Part shown: positions 5,414 to 5,787 of the stretch, one piece after another
Position numbering within the stretch: the first letter of the stretch is position 1
How the letters are laid out: every line of letters starts with the position of its first letter
Assembly: GCA_947594085.1 (NCBI GenBank)
Contig: CANQEB010000164.1
Location: forward strand, 1 to 5,787
Source of the DNA: an uncultured Lachnospiraceae bacterium
Lineage (GTDB): Bacteria; Bacillota; Clostridia; Lachnospirales; Lachnospiraceae
DNA length: 5,787 nt
Direction: 5' to 3'
Notes under the pieces: model-generated
What the model saw: the letters and a program-made list of their open reading frames with translations, nothing else
Databases searched by the model: none
Told to the model about the DNA's origin: nothing
Position numbers and translations under genes: made by a program

Positions 5414-5787
5414 TCACACCGCCACCGGAATATTTTTTATCTGCGGACCGGTCACGTAATTCTCGACGTGCAGATCGTCCACGGTAAAGGCATAAAAATC
5501 CGTCACGTCCGGGCTGAGCCACACCTTCGGCGCCGGATAGGTCTCGCGTGTGATCAGCTCCTGCACGAGCGGCACATGGCGGTCGTAGATATGCGCGTCT
5601 GCGATGACATGCACGAGCTCGCCCACCTGCATCCCGCAGGACTGCGCCATCATGTGTACAAGCAGCGCATACTGCGCTACATTCCAGTTGTTCGCGGTCA
5701 GTACGTCCTGTGAGCGCTGGTTGAGGATCGCGTTCAGCGTCAGCTTTTCGCTGTCCTTCTCCTTCGTCACGTTGAACGTCATGCTGT
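5414..5787 (-). CDS. thyA: Thymidylate synthase, C-terminal part (5' end outside window)
   Basis: Converts dUMP and methylene-tetrahydrofolate to dTMP and dihydrofolate; the latter is recycled by FolA, encoded downstream on the same strand. About 123 codons are visible, roughly the last 40 per cent of the usual length. Seen motifs are NQRSQDVL (the QRSxD dUMP-binding element), NNWNVAQYALLVHMMAQ (its Asn-containing helix) and VIADAHIYDRHV (the HxY pair near the end of the active site). The end, DLHVENYVTGPQIKNIPVAV, differs from the E. coli ending but fits the clostridial form of ThyA as I recall it. The catalytic cysteine lies upstream of the window. The ATG at 5782 is internal, since the frame stays open to the edge and the text before FNVTKE should continue. 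No defect is visible. The AT content rises sharply right after its stop. Confidence 0.95.
   Translation of the reverse strand, partial: SMTFNVTKEKDSEKLTLNAILNQRSQDVLTANNWNVAQYALLVHMMAQSCGMQVGELVHVIADAHIYDRHVPLVQELITRETYPAPKVWLSPDVTDFYAFTVDDLHVENYVTGPQIKNIPVAV

Overview
The window looks like chromosomal DNA from an anaerobic Firmicute, most likely class Clostridia and probably a fairly GC-rich member of the Lachnospiraceae. The pointers are an E. coli-type pyrB-pyrI pair, a dihydrofolate reductase and thymidylate synthase of the clostridial sequence type, purine-rich ribosome binding sites, and a large sensor that joins beta-propeller repeats to an HD-GYP domain. The family placement is inference from remembered homologues, not from a search.

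Left part (1-850, + strand): the 3' end of pyrB (aspartate carbamoyltransferase catalytic chain) overlaps the complete pyrI (regulatory chain) by 7 bases. A hairpin terminator follows. A one-base frameshift seems to lie in the first 30 bases of pyrB.

Centre (850-4210, + strand): a near-consensus promoter, a leader of about 130 bases that can fold into two hairpins, and a 1049-residue gene. The protein has a signal peptide, 14 propeller repeats (enough for two seven-bladed propellers), a Y_Y_Y domain, one membrane helix and a cytoplasmic HD-GYP domain. It should couple an external ligand directly to cyclic-di-GMP breakdown, without a histidine kinase. It ends 16 bases before the stop codon of the convergent folA gene, and the two genes share a hairpin.

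Right part (4197-5787, - strand): folA and the 3' end of thyA, which cooperate in the folate/dTMP cycle and are commonly neighbours. They are separated here by an AT-rich block (about 4690-5410). It holds a frameshifted gene resembling short LPD3-type proteins (a domain known from phage and conjugative-element polyvalent proteins), with its own near-perfect promoter. On the opposite strand, a promoter followed at once by a terminator-like hairpin predicts a small RNA of about 60 bases, antisense to the 3' end of this gene. This block is the most unusual part of the window and looks like an acquired insertion in a housekeeping operon.
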